A DNA stretch of 64,000 bases from NCBI RefSeq assembly GCF_008386585.1, contig NZ_VUOB01000038.1:152611-216610 (forward strand), written 5' to 3'. Below the pieces are notes generated by a model, which did no database searches, was not told the origin of the DNA, and was given only the letters and a program-made list of their open reading frames with translations. Of the stretch, positions 50,332 to 60,311 are shown piece by piece. How positions within the stretch are numbered: the stretch's first letter is position 1; each line of letters starts with the position of its first letter. The DNA is from Solihabitans fulvus. GTDB lineage: Bacteria; Actinomycetota; Actinomycetes; Mycobacteriales; Pseudonocardiaceae. Both the position numbers and the translations under genes were made by a program.

Positions 50332-52209
50332 ATGAGATCGTCACGTCCGGCGATGGCGTTCGCGACGCTTGCCGTGCTGGCTATGGGAACCGTGGTCGCC
50401 GCCGTGCCGGCGCAGGCGGCCGCCACCGGCCAGGTGCGCGTCGACCAGGTCGGCTACGGCACCGGCGAAACCAAGCAGGCGTACCTGATGGCGACCTCGG
50501 CCGCGTCGGGGGCGCAGTTCGCGGTGGTCGACTCCGGCGGAAAGTCCGTGCTCACCGGCAAGGTCGGCGCCAGCACGGGAAAGTGGAGCAGCACCTACTC
50601 GGCCGTCTACCCGATCGACTTCTCGGCGGTGCGCGACCCAGGCACCTACCAGATCAAGGTCTCCGGGGCGGTCTCGGCGAACTCGCCGAGCTTCCGGGTG
50701 GACACCCAGGCCGCCCTGTTCACCCCGGTCTCCGACGCGCTGGCCACGTTCTTCCAGGCACAGCGCGACGGTTCGGACGTGGTGCCCGGCGTGCTCGGCC
50801 GCAAACCGAGCCACCTCACCGACAAGAGCGCCACCGTCTACGCCGTGCCGACCTTCACCGGTGACGACACGATCACCAGCGCGCTCACCAGGATCGGCGG
50901 ACCGATCGACGTCTCCGGCGGCTGGTTCGACGCGGGCGACTTCCTCAAGTTCACCGAGACGACCTCCTACGCGGTGACGAACCTCCTGCTGTCCCAACGG
51001 GTGCAGGCAACACCGACGGTCGCGGCCGAGGCGCGGCACGGGCTCGACTGGCTCGGCAGGATGTGGAACCAGCAGACCGGCGTGCTCTACGCCCAGGTCG
51101 GCGTCGGCGGCGGCAGCAGCAAGGCCAACTTCGTCGGCGACCACGACGTGTGGCGGCTGCCGGAGGCCGACGACGCGCTGAACGTCAAGCCGGGCGACAG
51201 TGCGTACTACGTCAAGTACCGCCCGGTGTTCGCGGCCAACCAGGCGGGCAAGCCGATCAGCCCGAACCTCGCCGGCCGCGTCGCGGCGGCGTTCGCGGTG
51301 GCAGCGCAGAACATCGCGGGCACCGACCAGGCAAGGGCGAAGCAGTACCTGGCCACGGCGGCGGCGATCTACGGCAAGGCCGACACCTCCGGCGGCGCCA
51401 TCGTCTCGGCGTACCCGCACGGCTACTACCCCGAGTCCTCCTACCTCGACGACCTCGAACTCGGCGCGACGGAGCTGTCTCTCGCGGCGACCGCGCTCGG
51501 CGACTCGCGGGCGGCGGGCTGGACCTCGGACGCCGCGAAGTGGGCCAAGGCGTACCTGGCCAGCGGCGACAAGGGCACGCTGAACGTCTACGACACCAGC
51601 GCCATCGCGCACGCCGACCTGGTCGCGGTGCTGCGCGCCGCTGGCGGGCACGCCGACGTCACCGAGGCGCAGCTCGTCGGCGATCTCAAGCGGCAGCTCC
51701 AGGACGGCGTGACCAGGGCGGCGAGCAGCCCGTTCCGCACCGGCGCCTCGGTCACCGACTTCGACGTGGCCAGCCACAGCTTCGGGTTCGTGGCCACCGC
51801 GCTGCTCTACGGCTCGATCACCGGCAGCCACGAGTTCGACGCGTTCGCCACCCAGCAGCGCGCCTTCACGCTCGGCGCGAACGCCTGGGGCAGCACACTT
51901 GTCGTCGGCGTCGGGACGACGTTCCCGCACTGCATGCAGCACCAGGTGGCGAACCTGGCCGGCAGCCTCAACGGCGGCAGCAAGGTCGTGGTCGGCGCGG
52001 TCGTCAACGGGCCGAACAACGCCTCGCTGTTCAAGACGATCGACTCGCTGCCCGACGGCGGAAAGTCCTGCGGCGTCTCGTCGTTCAAGCAGTTCGACTC
52101 GTCGACCTCGCGCTACATGGACGACGCGCGCACCTGGCAGAGCTCGGAACCGGCGATCGACTTCACCTCGACCGCCGCGCTCGCGCTGGCTCTCACCGCG
52201 CGCGGTTGA
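50332..52209 (+). CDS. Secreted GH9 endoglucanase
   Basis: The 625-residue product has a signal peptide (about 1-30, ending VPAQAAA). An Ig-like CelD_N domain (RVDQVGYGTGETKQAYLMA) covers about residues 35-125 and a GH9 (alpha/alpha)6 barrel fills the rest. Catalytic Asp200 and Asp203 are in GGWFDAGDFLKF and the acid Glu606 is in QSSEPAID. It should cut beta-1,4-glucans outside the cell. It has no carbohydrate-binding module. It stands alone with its own palindromic operators and lies beside the DasR-type chitinase locus. Confidence 0.93.
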   Translation: MRSSRPAMAFATLAVLAMGTVVAAVPAQAAATGQVRVDQVGYGTGETKQAYLMATSAASGAQFAVVDSGGKSVLTGKVGASTGKWSSTYSAVYPIDFSAVRDPGTYQIKVSGAVSANSPSFRVDTQAALFTPVSDALATFFQAQRDGSDVVPGVLGRKPSHLTDKSATVYAVPTFTGDDTITSALTRIGGPIDVSGGWFDAGDFLKFTETTSYAVTNLLLSQRVQATPTVAAEARHGLDWLGRMWNQQTGVLYAQVGVGGGSSKANFVGDHDVWRLPEADDALNVKPGDSAYYVKYRPVFAANQAGKPISPNLAGRVAAAFAVAAQNIAGTDQARAKQYLATAAAIYGKADTSGGAIVSAYPHGYYPESSYLDDLELGATELSLAATALGDSRAAGWTSDAAKWAKAYLASGDKGTLNVYDTSAIAHADLVAVLRAAGGHADVTEAQLVGDLKRQLQDGVTRAASSPFRTGASVTDFDVASHSFGFVATALLYGSITGSHEFDAFATQQRAFTLGANAWGSTLVVGVGTTFPHCMQHQVANLAGSLNGGSKVVVGAVVNGPNNASLFKTIDSLPDGGKSCGVSSFKQFDSSTSRYMDDARTWQSSEPAIDFTSTAALALALTARG

Positions 52210-52375
52210 GTCAGTCGAGGTGGGTCTGCCGCGCCGCGGACCCACCTCGGCTGGTGGTCACTCGTCCGGGGCGGACCGCGTCGGTCGCCCGGCGGCTCCG
52301 GTCATGATCGCCCACACTCGTCCCCAAAATCCCGGCCCGCCGGGACAAGCGCAGCACGCGCGAAGGGAACCGGTG

Positions 52376-53038
52376 ATGGCGATGAGCGAGCACTCCGCAC
52401 AGCCCGTCGACACGTACCCCGTCAGTTTCACCGTCGACTATCCCGACCGGCCGCTGAACCGGCTGACCACGTTCTTCCGCATCGTCGTGGTGATTCCCAT
52501 CGCGCTCGTGCTCTCGGCGGTCGGCGGTTCGGAGATCGACACCTGGAACCGGGTGGACGGCTCCGGCGCCGTGCACGCCGCGTTCACCGCTGGCGGGCTG
52601 CTGTTCGGCGCGCCGCTGCTGATGATCGTGTTCCGGCGGAAGTACCCGCGCTGGTGGTTCGACTGGAACATCCAGCTGCTCGGGTTCTCCAACCGCGTCG
52701 GGGCGTATCTCTCGCTGCTGCGCGACGAGTATCCGTCCACGGACGAGGAACAGGCCGTCCACCTGGAGATCCCCTACCCCGACGCGGAGCGCGACCTGAA
52801 CCAGTGGCTGCCGCTGGCGAAGTGGTTCCTCGCGATCCCGCACTACGTCGTGCTGTTCTTCCTCGGCATCGCCGGCACCGTCGCGATCATCATCGCCTGG
52901 TTCGCGATCCTGTTCACCGGCCGCTATCCGCGCGGGCTGTTCGACTTCGTGGTCGGCGTGATCCGTTGGGGCGTTCGCGTGCTGGCCTACGCCTACCTGC
53001 TCACCACCGACCGGTACCCGCCGTTCAGCCTGAGCTAG
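52376..53038 (+). CDS. DUF4389 membrane protein
   Basis: The 220-residue product has the DUF4389 features. YPVSFTVDYPDRPLNRLTTF and FRIVVVIPIALVLSAVGG begin it, and the two-helix core has VLFFLGIAGTVAIIIAWFAI followed by LFTGRYPRGLFDF. About four membrane segments are present. Function unknown. GAAGGGAACCGG precedes ATG 52376. Its last 14 bases overlap the convergent LysR gene. Confidence 0.88.
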   Translation: MAMSEHSAQPVDTYPVSFTVDYPDRPLNRLTTFFRIVVVIPIALVLSAVGGSEIDTWNRVDGSGAVHAAFTAGGLLFGAPLLMIVFRRKYPRWWFDWNIQLLGFSNRVGAYLSLLRDEYPSTDEEQAVHLEIPYPDAERDLNQWLPLAKWFLAIPHYVVLFFLGIAGTVAIIIAWFAILFTGRYPRGLFDFVVGVIRWGVRVLAYAYLLTTDRYPPFSLS

Positions 53039-53969
53039 CGATCAGCTCGACGCCCTGCGGCAGGCGGTCGGCCTCGGCCTCCTGCCGCAGGAACTCAAGC
53101 AACACCGTCCGGAACGCGCGGGCCGCGTTGGTCGGGGCGACGTCCGTCCGGTGCGCCAGCGCGATCGTGCGGCTCAGGCCGGGCGGCGCGAGCGGCGTGC
53201 CGCGCAGCAGCGGCCGGGCGGTCAGCACCATGCTCGGCACGATCGCCAGCCCGAGGCCGGCCTCGACGAACCGCAGCACCGCGTCCATCTCGCCGCCCTC
53301 CACCGAGAAGCGCGGCACGAAGCCAGCCGCCTGGCACGCCGCCAGGGTCGCCTCGCGCAGGTCGTAGCCCTCCCGAAACATCACCAGCTCCCGCTCGCGC
53401 AGGTCGGTCAGCAGCAGCTGCCGCCGCGCCGGCACTGCGGTGTCCGCGTTCGACGCCACCACCAGGTTCTCCCGCAGGATCGGCGTGCTGGTGAGCGCGC
53501 CGTCGGTGTCCCCTGGTGACTCGATCACCAGCGCGAGGTCCAGTTCGCCCCGGCCGAGCGCACCGACGAGGTCCCGCGAACCGTCCTCCTCCACGAGCAG
53601 CCGGATGCCCGGATAGGTGTCGTGGAACCGCCTGAGCACGTCGGCGAACAGGCTCGCGCACAGGCTGGGCGGGGCGCCGACGCGGACCCGGCCGCGCCGC
53701 AGGCCGACCAACTCCTGCACCTCCAGCCGCGCGGTGTCCACATCGGACAGTATTCGCTCGGCCACCGGCAGCAGCGCCTCGCCGGCCGGGGTGAGCGCGA
53801 TGTTGCCGCGCGCCCTGCTGAACAGGGTGGCGCCGAGCTCGTCCTCCAGCGCGTGGATCTGCTTGCTCAGCGAGGGCTGCGCGACGTGCACCCGCTCGGC
53901 CGCCTTGGTGAAGTGCCTGGCCTGCGCCACCGCGAGGAAGTAGACGAGCTGTTGCAGGGTCACTTCCAT
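53025..53969 (-). CDS. LysR-family regulator divergent from sdhCAB
   Basis: The 314-residue product has the N-terminal helix-turn-helix FTKAAERVHVAQPSLSKQIH and a sensor domain from about residue 90. It diverges from sdhC with a 70-base gap. A perfect ATAGCC-TAC-GGCTAT palindrome touches its start, so it is likely to control itself and the succinate dehydrogenase operon. This is an inference from position only. Confidence 0.9.
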   Translation of the reverse strand: MEVTLQQLVYFLAVAQARHFTKAAERVHVAQPSLSKQIHALEDELGATLFSRARGNIALTPAGEALLPVAERILSDVDTARLEVQELVGLRRGRVRVGAPPSLCASLFADVLRRFHDTYPGIRLLVEEDGSRDLVGALGRGELDLALVIESPGDTDGALTSTPILRENLVVASNADTAVPARRQLLLTDLRERELVMFREGYDLREATLAACQAAGFVPRFSVEGGEMDAVLRFVEAGLGLAIVPSMVLTARPLLRGTPLAPPGLSRTIALAHRTDVAPTNAARAFRTVLLEFLRQEAEADRLPQGVELIASSG

Positions 53970-53982
53970 AGCCTACGGCTAT
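53968..53982. promoter_or_regulatory. LysR operator of the sdh locus
   Basis: ATAGCC-TAC-GGCTAT is a perfect palindrome with T-N11-A geometry. It overlaps the LysR start codon and lies 57 bases upstream of sdhC. A plus-strand TATATT (54000-54005) is a likely -10 for sdhC. Confidence 0.65.
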
Positions 53983-54039
53983 CGAATCCAGGCGAACGAT
54001 ATATTGGACGACTCGTCCGGCCGCTCCTAGCGTGGATCC

Positions 54040-54764
54040 GTGCCAGTTGCGAGCAAGGAACTTCCCGGGGCGAGAGCCACGGCGGCGCCCAGATCCGGGA
54101 TGGTGCGCCTGTGGCGGTCGACGGTCGGCAAGAAGGCCGTCATGGCCGTCTCCGGCGCAGGCCTGCTGCTCTACGTCATCGCGCACATGCTGGCCAACCT
54201 GAAGATCTTCTTCGGCGCGCGGTCGCTGGACGGCTACGGGCACTGGCTGCGCGAGCTGGCCGCCCCCGTGTTCGGCTACGAGGGCGTCGTGTGGATCGCG
54301 CGGGCCGGGCTGCTCGCCTGCGTGCTGCTGCACATGACCACGGCGATCCAGCTGGCCAGGCGCGCCCGTGCGGCCCGGCCGATCGGCTACCGGCACCGCA
54401 GGCCGGTGCAGGGCAGCTACTCGGCGCGCACCATGCGCTGGGGCGGCGTGCTCATCGCCCTGTTCGTCGTCTACCACGTGCTGGACATCACCGCGGGGGT
54501 GGTCAACCCCAACGGCGTGCCCGGCCAGGACTACCGCAACGTGACGGCCAGCTTCGGACGCTGGTACGTCGCCGTGTTCTACATGCTCGCCGTGACGGCG
54601 CTCGGCTTCCACATCCGGCACGGCATGTGGAGCGCGTTCCAGAGCCTCGGCATCTCCACCGCGAAACGACGGCGCGCGCTGCGGGCGATCGCGCTCGGCG
54701 TCGCGGTCGTGATCACCGCGGGCTTCCTGTCCGTGCCCATCGCCGTGCTGACCGGAGTCCTGAC

Positions 54765-54768
<4 letters not shown>
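54040..54768 (+). CDS. sdhC: Succinate dehydrogenase cytochrome b subunit SdhC
   Basis: The 242-residue membrane anchor has about five helices of the B. subtilis/actinobacterial di-haem type. KKAVMAVSGAGLLLYVIAHM and LFVVYHVLDITAGVV contain likely haem histidines, and ALGFHIRHGMWSAFQSLG the last one. It passes electrons from SdhB to menaquinone. GTG 54040 is used. Its stop overlaps the sdhA start (ATGA). Confidence 0.93.
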
Positions 54769-56701
<1,933 letters not shown>

Positions 56702-56705
<4 letters not shown>

Positions 56706-57445
56706 GACTCACCCTGCGGATCTGGCGGCAGCGCGGCACCTCCGACGCCGGCGAGCTGGTCACCTACCCGATGGACGACGTGTCCCCGGACATGTCCTTC
56801 CTGGAGATGCTGGACGTCCTCAACGAGGAGCTGATCCTGCGCGGCGAGGAGCCGGTGGCGTTCGACCACGACTGCCGCGAGGGCATCTGCGGCATGTGCG
56901 GCCTGATGATCAACGGTGTCGCGCACGGCCCAGAGCGCGCCACCACGGCCTGCCAGCTGCACATGCGGCATTTCGCCGACGGCGACACCGTCACCATCGA
57001 ACCCTGGCGCGCCAGGCCTTTCCCGGTGGTCCGCGACCTCGTGGTGGACCGCTCGGCGTTCGACCGGATCATCGAGTCCGGCGGCTACATCAGCGCGCCG
57101 ACCGGCAGCGCCCCGGACGCGCACGCGGTCCCGGTGCCCAAGCCCGACGCTGACACCGCGTTCGAGGCCGCGGCCTGCATCGGCTGCGGGGCCTGCGTCG
57201 CGGCCTGCCCCAACGGCTCGGCGATGCTGTTCACCGCAGCGAAGGCCACCCACCTCGGGCTGCTGCCGCAGGGCCAGCCGGAGCGGTACTCGCGGGCCGA
57301 GGCGATGGTCCGCACGCACGACGAGCTCGGCTTCGGCGGCTGCACCAACACGGGGGAGTGCACCGCGGTGTGCCCCAAGGGCATCCCGCTGGACACGATC
57401 GGCCGGCTCAACAGCGACCTGCTCAGGGGCGCCCTGCGCTCTTGA
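56702..57445 (+). CDS. sdhB: Succinate dehydrogenase iron-sulfur subunit SdhB
   Basis: The 247-residue product has the [2Fe-2S] ligands Cys58, Cys63, Cys66 and Cys84 (CREGICGMC). The further cluster motifs are CIGCGACVAACPNG and CTNTGECTAVCPKG. GTG 56702 overlaps the sdhA stop (GTGA). It is the last gene of sdhCAB and ends one base from the stop of the convergent YeiH gene. Confidence 0.97.
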
Positions 57446-57446
57446 G

Positions 57447-58454
57447 TTAGCCGCCGATGACGCGCAGCGCCGCGAACGCGACCCCGGTGACCAGCAGCGT
57501 CGACAGCAGGCCGAGCAGCAGCGCGCGGGGGCCGGTGCGCACCAGCGCGCCGATCCGCACGCCGCAGCCGAGCCCGAACAGCGCGCCGGCCAGCAGCAGC
57601 GTGGTGAGCGTCTTCGTCGCGTCCAGGACGCCGCCGGGCAGCACGCCGAGGCTGCGCACCGCCACCATGCCGAGGAAGCCGAGCACGAACAGCGGCACCA
57701 GCGGAGGCCTCTTGCCCTCGGTCGCGGGCCGCCTGCGCCGCTCGACCAGGCTGACCGCCGCCACCATCGGGGCGAGCAGCACCACGCGGCTGAGCTTCGC
57801 CACGACGGCGACGGTTACCGCGGCGGCCCCCAGCGGCGAGGCCGCCGCCACGACCTGCGCGACCTCGTGCACGCTCATGCCGGCCAGGCGGCCGTAGTCC
57901 GCGTCGGACAGTCCGAGCGGGCCCGCCAGCATCGGCAGCACCAACATCGACACGCTGCCGAAGATGGTGACCAGCGCGACCCCGGAGGCGACGTCCTCCT
58001 CCTCGCGGTCCACCACGCCCTCCATGGCGGCGATCGCGGACGCGCCGCAGATGGCGAACCCCGTGCCGACCAACAGCGACAGGCCCCTCGGCAGGCGCAG
58101 CAGCCGGCCGAGCGCGATCGTGCCGAGGAACGTCACGGCGACGGTGACGACCACCGCGAGCAGCGTGCCGCCGCCGAGCGCCAGCACCTGCGGGACGGCC
58201 AGTTGCAGGCCGAGCAGCACCACGCCGGCGCGCAACAGCCTGCGGGTGGCCCAGGTCAGGCCGGGACGCGCGGTGGCCGGCAGGATCGGCAGGTTGCCGA
58301 CGACGACGCCGAGCAGCACCGCGGCCGTGAGCGCGCTCACCGGCGGCAGCGCGAGGTTGACCAGATAGCTGACCGCGACTCCCGCCGCGACGAGGCCGAG
58401 TCCTGGCAGGAGGGTGCGGGTTACCGGTGACGTCGTTGTCCTGGTGGTGCTCAC
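57447..58454 (-). CDS. YeiH/UPF0324 family putative sulfate exporter
   Basis: The 335-residue protein has about ten membrane helices. AVLLGVVVGNLPILP, GTGFAICGASAIAAMEGVVD and MSVHEVAQVVAAASPLG are the YeiH family signatures. Members are annotated as sulfate or sulfite exporters. GTG 58454 is chosen because the longer start at 58514 would overlap the regulator site. It diverges from a LysR gene, as YeiH does from YeiE in E. coli. Confidence 0.9.
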   Translation of the reverse strand: MSTTRTTTSPVTRTLLPGLGLVAAGVAVSYLVNLALPPVSALTAAVLLGVVVGNLPILPATARPGLTWATRRLLRAGVVLLGLQLAVPQVLALGGGTLLAVVVTVAVTFLGTIALGRLLRLPRGLSLLVGTGFAICGASAIAAMEGVVDREEEDVASGVALVTIFGSVSMLVLPMLAGPLGLSDADYGRLAGMSVHEVAQVVAAASPLGAAAVTVAVVAKLSRVVLLAPMVAAVSLVERRRRPATEGKRPPLVPLFVLGFLGMVAVRSLGVLPGGVLDATKTLTTLLLAGALFGLGCGVRIGALVRTGPRALLLGLLSTLLVTGVAFAALRVIGG

Positions 58455-58527
58455 GTAGCCGACACTGCCCCCGCGCGCGGCGCTCCGGTAGCCGACAGTT
58501 CGACAGGTGGTCATACCCTTGGGCTAT
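58455..58527. promoter_or_regulatory. Divergent YeiH/LysR control region
   Basis: GTAGCCGACA occurs as a direct repeat at 58455-58464 and 58488-58497, 33 bases apart (three helical turns). An imperfect LysR box ATACCCTTGGGCTAT (58513-58527) lies 34 bases before the LysR start. These are probable regulator sites. Confidence 0.45.
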
Positions 58528-58560
58528 GACACCGACTCAGGTGAGCTGCGGGTCCCGGCC

Positions 58561-59460
58561 GTGAGGCAGGTGCCGGACCTCGAGTCGCTGCGGCTGCTGG
58601 TGCTGGTCGGCGAGCACGGCAGCCTCGGCAGGGCGGCGACGGAGCTGGGCATCGCCCAGCCGTCGGCGAGCAAGCGGCTGTCCACACTGGAGCGGCGGCT
58701 CGGCCTCGCGCTGGTCGACCGGACCAGGCGCGGCTCCGCGCTGACCCCGGCCGGCACGGTCGTCAGCGACTGGGCCCGGCGGGTGCTCGACGAGGTCGAC
58801 GGCCTGCTCACCGGGGCGGACGCGCTGCGCAGCGAACGGGACGCGCAGCTGCGGGTGGCGGCGAGCATGACCGTGGCCGAGCACCTCGCGCCCGGCTGGA
58901 TCGGCGAGCTGCGCCGGACCGACCCCGAGCTGTACGTCGGGCTCCAGGTGACCAACTCGGGCACCGTCGCCGACCTGGTGCTGCGCGGCGAGGTGGACCT
59001 CGGGTTCGTCGAGTCGCCGAGCGTCCCGGCCGGCCTGTCCACCCGACGCGTCGCCACCGACCGGCTCGCCGTGGTCGTGCCGCCTGACCACCCGTGGGCC
59101 AGACGCAGGCGACCCGTCGGGCCGCCCGAGCTGGCCGGCACGCCGCTGGTGGTGCGGGAGCCGGGGTCGGGCACCAGGGACACCCTGGAACGGGCGCTGC
59201 GGCTGGCCGGCGCCGGCGGCATCCGCCCGCTGCTGGAACTCGGCTCGACCACCGCCGTGCGCAGCGCGGTCATGGCGGGCGCGGGCCCCGCCGTGCTCAG
59301 CGTGCTCGCCGCTGGCGTCGACCTCGTGGACGGCCGCCTGGTCGAGGTCTCCGTCGACGGCCTCGACCTGCGCCGCTCGCTGCGCGCGGTCTGGCCGGCC
59401 GGCCGCAGCCTGGTCGGCCCGGCCGCCGACCTCCTCGCCGTCGCCGTTCGCGGCCGCTGA
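58561..59460 (+). CDS. LysR-family regulator beside YeiH
   Basis: The 299-residue product has the helix-turn-helix GSLGRAATELGIAQPSASKR and the sensor domain with LVVREPGSGTRDTLERALRL, seen in YeiE/CysB-like regulators. GTG 58561 gives the usual family length; the 58507 start would include the LysR box. Its partner gene is YeiH. Confidence 0.9.
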   Translation: MRQVPDLESLRLLVLVGEHGSLGRAATELGIAQPSASKRLSTLERRLGLALVDRTRRGSALTPAGTVVSDWARRVLDEVDGLLTGADALRSERDAQLRVAASMTVAEHLAPGWIGELRRTDPELYVGLQVTNSGTVADLVLRGEVDLGFVESPSVPAGLSTRRVATDRLAVVVPPDHPWARRRRPVGPPELAGTPLVVREPGSGTRDTLERALRLAGAGGIRPLLELGSTTAVRSAVMAGAGPAVLSVLAAGVDLVDGRLVEVSVDGLDLRRSLRAVWPAGRSLVGPAADLLAVAVRGR

Positions 59461-59486
59461 CGCCGCCCGTGCGGGACAATGGGTGG

Positions 59487-60275
59487 ATGACGTGGTTCTC
59501 GCGCAAGCGACGGACGGGACGCGCGGCGGAGCCGGTGGCGGCACCCGCGCAGGTCCCGGTGCACCTGCCGAACCCGGCTGAGGCGGCCGAGGAGTTCTGG
59601 CGACGCTGGTTCGACCTGCTGCCCACGATCAGCGGCGCGCTCGGCGACGGCGAACCGGGCCGCGTCGAGAACGAGCTGTGCGAGCTGGTCGCCGCCGTGC
59701 ACCCCGACCTGCACTTCTCCCTGGAGCGCGGCAGGCGGGCGATCTACGCGCTGGTGCTCAGCGGCCAGGAGGACCCGAGGCTGCGCCCCTACACCGACGC
59801 CTGGATCGCGGCCGCGCCGCAGGAGGACATGATCTGGGAGTACCACGACTCGGTGCCGGCCGTGCCGGATCCGACCGGCGTCACCGTCAATCTCGGCGCG
59901 CACCGGCTCGCGCTGGCCGACTTCCGGGTCGTCGCGCAGGTCGACGAGGAGGCCGGGGTCGTGGACGTGGCCGTGCACCACCCCGAGCTGGCCAACCTCG
60001 CCGAGGCCGCGCGCCAGGCGATGACCTTCCTGCCGCTGGACGCCACCCTCGGCGAGCGGCTGGCCGGCGAGCGGCTGCGCCGGGTCGAGACCGCCGACGC
60101 CGAGCCGGCCGGGACGATCAGCCTGTTGGAGCTGCGCGCCATCGTGCGGGGCCTGGCCGGCGTCGAGGACGAGCCGTGGGGGTACCCCGATCGCGACTCC
60201 GCTCAGGAGCCCGATCGCGACCCCGGTCAAGATCCGTCGCCGGAGGGTCGAACTGACCCGCCGAAGGGCCACTGA
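59487..60275 (+). CDS. Hypothetical protein next to ligA
   Basis: The 262-residue soluble protein has a basic start (WFSRKRRTGRAAE), a folded centre with FWRRWFDLLPTISGALGDGE and MIWEYHDSVPAVPDP, and a disordered acidic/Pro-rich tail (DRDSAQEPDRDPGQD). I recognise no named domain. It lies between the LysR gene and ligA in the same direction, and ligA starts 36 bases after its stop, so the two may be cotranscribed. Confidence 0.75.
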   Translation: MTWFSRKRRTGRAAEPVAAPAQVPVHLPNPAEAAEEFWRRWFDLLPTISGALGDGEPGRVENELCELVAAVHPDLHFSLERGRRAIYALVLSGQEDPRLRPYTDAWIAAAPQEDMIWEYHDSVPAVPDPTGVTVNLGAHRLALADFRVVAQVDEEAGVVDVAVHHPELANLAEAARQAMTFLPLDATLGERLAGERLRRVETADAEPAGTISLLELRAIVRGLAGVEDEPWGYPDRDSAQEPDRDPGQDPSPEGRTDPPKGH

Positions 60276-60311
60276 CCAGCCATTGTCGGTGCCGATCGTT
60301 AGTCTGCACAG

